DNA of 57,414 nt. It comes from CAYMBP01 sp964388745 (lineage in GTDB: Bacteria; Babelota; Babeliae; Babelales; RVW-14). This document shows positions 55,593 to 57,414 of the stretch, piece after piece; positions within the stretch are counted from its first letter, which is position 1; each line of letters starts with the position of its first letter. The stretch lies in NCBI GenBank assembly GCA_964388745.1, contig CAYMBP010000006.1, positions 1 to 57,414 of the forward strand, read 5' to 3'. The translations under genes were made by a program, and so were the position numbers. Below the pieces are notes generated by a model. That model was given only the letters and a program-made list of their open reading frames with translations, did no database searches and was not told where the DNA came from.

Positions 55593-56123
55593 ACTTTAAT
55601 GTACATTTTATTTGAACAGAATGCTAACAGCCACCTACAATCAGAGGCTTAATCTCTCTGGGTACCCACGTTATAGCTTTACGTCTCAACAAGCAGTAAG
55701 TATCCTGCATGGCTAATGCTTTGATATCCTGTAAGCTATAAGATCAGCAACAAGAAGACTCTCTCAAAAATAAATCGTTCAGATTAAGCACAACATTGTT
55801 ATCTAATCCCCTGGTTGCTGCTCTACTTAATCTGCTATTAAAGGAATAGCACTCTACAGCAATTGTCACCACAAAGCGTTCCATTTAAAAAATCTCTACA
55901 AAAACAAAAATCCTGAAAATAAGCCGTAAATTTTTATATAAAAATTACAAATTTTTCATTAATGCCAATATTTTTTATATTCTAATTTTCATATTTTGAC
56001 TCTTTTTTTTTTTTATCTAATATATGAAAGCCTGTCTAAATAATCTTTATTTAGCATCAAGCATTAAAAATAGAGGTTTACCAAGAGTCTATTTTTATTT
56101 ATTTTTTGTAAGGAAGGATTTTT
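55593..56123. other. Intergenic region with promoter and a possible gene remnant
   Basis: Right part holds the promoter at 55996-56023 and the leader of the last gene. On the minus strand, a frame from an ATG at 55881-55883 runs through 45 sense codons and, after one in-frame TGA, continues for about 35 more before a TAG; it has protein-like composition (RLSRAATRGLDNNVVL, LRRKAITWVPREIKPL) but no family I know. It may be a decayed gene. Confidence 0.4.
55996..56023 (+). promoter_or_regulatory. Promoter of the window-end repeat protein
   Basis: TTGACT (55996-56001), 16 bp of mostly T, TAATAT (56018-56023), about 100 bp before the ATG at 56124. Confidence 0.5.
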
Positions 56124-57414
56124 ATGGTTTTTCAGCACGCAAGAGCTTTATTTTTGTATTTTCTGACCTCATTATTTATTTTTTTTGGTCATTCATTACA
56201 ATGCAGATTACCCGACACATTAGTTCCTGATATTGAATTGCACATAGAGAATGCTAAAAAATCTTTTGAAAAAGAGTATTATCAAGCAGTAGAAAAAGAC
56301 TTTTTTGATGGATCATATAATAACAACTTAGTACTTGATGCTGATATTTTTGATAATACTCATGCCCGAAATTTTATTTTGTTTACCCTGGTTGAGTGGC
56401 TCGATTCTCGCTCAGATCAAACATCACAATTCCTTCTTAATAAAATTAATAAAATTTATTATCTTGAATTTCATAAATTTCTTTCTCATGAGAATATTTA
56501 CAACTCAGAGATAACCAAAATGCTTGGCGTTTTTCATTCCTTAGGTAAATTTAAACGGCAAAAAGAAGAAAGCTATTGTTTCAGAACTCCTATGACTAAG
56601 GCTATATTAGCCATTAGTGCTATTGATACAGGCAATCAAAGCTTCTCAGAGAAAAAAGCATCAATTTTGTATGTGCTTGAAAAATTTAAAAAAAAGCTTT
56701 TATCTATTTATTACAATCTTTCAGAAAAAGATTTATCATGCTTAAGTGTTGATCAACACGACATTTCATTTTTTGTGTATACACTAGAATGTCATGCATT
56801 ACAACCACCAATAGGTCAATCTCGCTGGTTTCTATATACGCTTTGTGCTGTTAGCTCTATTGCCGTTGTTACATTAATTGTTAAATTTGTGCCGTGGATT
56901 AAAGTTTCTAACTGGGTTCGAGATAATATTTTTTATCCAGCACTTGATGGATTTTCAGAACACCATGCACGTATGTTCAGGCAGGGACTTATGTACGACC
57001 GTGATGAAAATGGAGAACTCGTTCTTATTGATGCAATTAAGAATTTACCGGTACACGCACAAGAAGCAATGCGTATTGCAATCACTCAGCCTGGTCCAAA
57101 TGGAGAACCTGCTTTAACTACTCAAATGGCAGAACAATTAAGAAGAGGCCTTCTCTATCAGGAAGTTCCTATTCCATCATCAGAAGATCCAAATGCAACA
57201 ACATTTATCTTGATTCCTGAGTTACAAAATTTACCAACTCATATTCAAGATACAATACAAAACATATTTACTCAGCAAGGAGAAAATGGAGAACCCTCCC
57301 TTGTTCAGCAGATGGCAAATCAACTAAGAGACTCATTAACTCAAGAGCAGAATGGTCAACCACCACTGGTCGAACAATTATCTCGTCAATTTGTACAGGG
57401 CCTTGATCCAAATC
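56124..57414 (+). CDS. Large membrane protein with tandem repeats (partial)
   Basis: A frame open to the window end (430 codons so far). AAGGAAGG lies 6 bp before the ATG. Layout: signal or membrane segment (residues 8-24), a 200-residue helical domain with aromatic and Lys/Asn residues, a second membrane segment (about 235-259), then tandem repeats of about 57-62 residues beginning near 284 and 341, and a third cut by the edge. Each unit holds NLP-x-H-x-Q-(D/E), then NGEP-(A/S)-L and QMA-x-QLR. No family is recognised. A long repeat domain behind a membrane anchor suggests a surface or scaffold protein. Confidence 0.85.
   Translation, partial: MVFQHARALFLYFLTSLFIFFGHSLQCRLPDTLVPDIELHIENAKKSFEKEYYQAVEKDFFDGSYNNNLVLDADIFDNTHARNFILFTLVEWLDSRSDQTSQFLLNKINKIYYLEFHKFLSHENIYNSEITKMLGVFHSLGKFKRQKEESYCFRTPMTKAILAISAIDTGNQSFSEKKASILYVLEKFKKKLLSIYYNLSEKDLSCLSVDQHDISFFVYTLECHALQPPIGQSRWFLYTLCAVSSIAVVTLIVKFVPWIKVSNWVRDNIFYPALDGFSEHHARMFRQGLMYDRDENGELVLIDAIKNLPVHAQEAMRIAITQPGPNGEPALTTQMAEQLRRGLLYQEVPIPSSEDPNATTFILIPELQNLPTHIQDTIQNIFTQQGENGEPSLVQQMANQLRDSLTQEQNGQPPLVEQLSRQFVQGLDPN

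Noticed and set aside
56018..56230. Small + strand frame beginning at 56024
   Set aside because: Out of frame with the large repeat protein whose start at 56124 has a better ribosome site.
1..57414. CRISPR array, insertion sequence or integrase
   Set aside because: I saw no regularly spaced repeats, transposase or recombinase motifs, or flanking target duplications.

Overview
The window suggests an intracellular, host-dependent Gram-negative bacterium. It has about 65% A+T by eye, tight gene packing and the standard bacterial code (TGA is used as a stop). It carries two adjacent ATP/ADP translocases of the kind energy parasites use, amino-acid importers, an ankyrin-repeat protein, two clostripain-type proteases and many proteins with signal peptides. 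Lipopolysaccharide and outer-membrane genes (kdsB, kdsC, an lptC-like gene, a tamB-like gene, lspA) show a double membrane. This mix recalls Candidatus Dependentiae (TM6), with features shared with Chlamydiae; the assignment is an inference from gene content, because no rRNA gene lies in the window.

Layout: 0.4-3.6 kb holds a membrane-anchored adenylate kinase facing two secreted proteins, one a probable beta-helix. 3.9-7.8 kb is a + strand operon (pheT, lspA, pgpA-like, comF). 7.8-9.8 kb is a - strand group (lptC-like, kdsC, HAD phosphatase). 10.3-13.9 kb is nrdAB, whose small subunit has the residues of the chlamydial class Ic (Mn/Fe) enzyme. 14.3-18.7 kb encodes secreted proteins: a MIR-like protein, a PAF-acetylhydrolase-like esterase, a truncated relative of it, a P-loop kinase-like protein and a GNAT-like protein. 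18.7-25.1 kb is the import block: two NTT translocases, a BrnQ-type and an APC-type permease. 25.4-41.2 kb is a long - strand run with a CorC/CNNM protein, acyl-CoA ligase, ferredoxin, a Cys-rich coiled-coil protein, an HtrA-like protease, a MazG-like protein, uvrB, tRNA-Asp, transketolase, a Nudix protein, a DUF2807 protein and two C11 proteases. 41.5-46.3 kb is a + strand group (leuS, transaldolase, ankyrin and coiled-coil proteins). 46.3-51.5 kb is a - strand operon of two membrane paralogues, ruvA, a pseudopilin and a TamB-like gene. 51.8-57.4 kb has a NYN protein, a lone atpG, murA, kdsB and a large repeat protein that runs off the window end.

How it fits together: the cell appears to import ATP and amino acids, keeps ribonucleotide reduction, non-oxidative sugar interconversion (transketolase plus transaldolase), peptidoglycan and LPS synthesis, and spends much of its remaining coding space on exported proteins. 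The most notable points are the class Ic RNR, several nucleotide-type enzyme folds with export signals close to the translocases, a clostripain pair with a DUF2807 partner, a decaying esterase copy, and four convergent gene pairs whose 3' ends overlap. Several good -35/-10 promoters and rho-independent terminators are visible.
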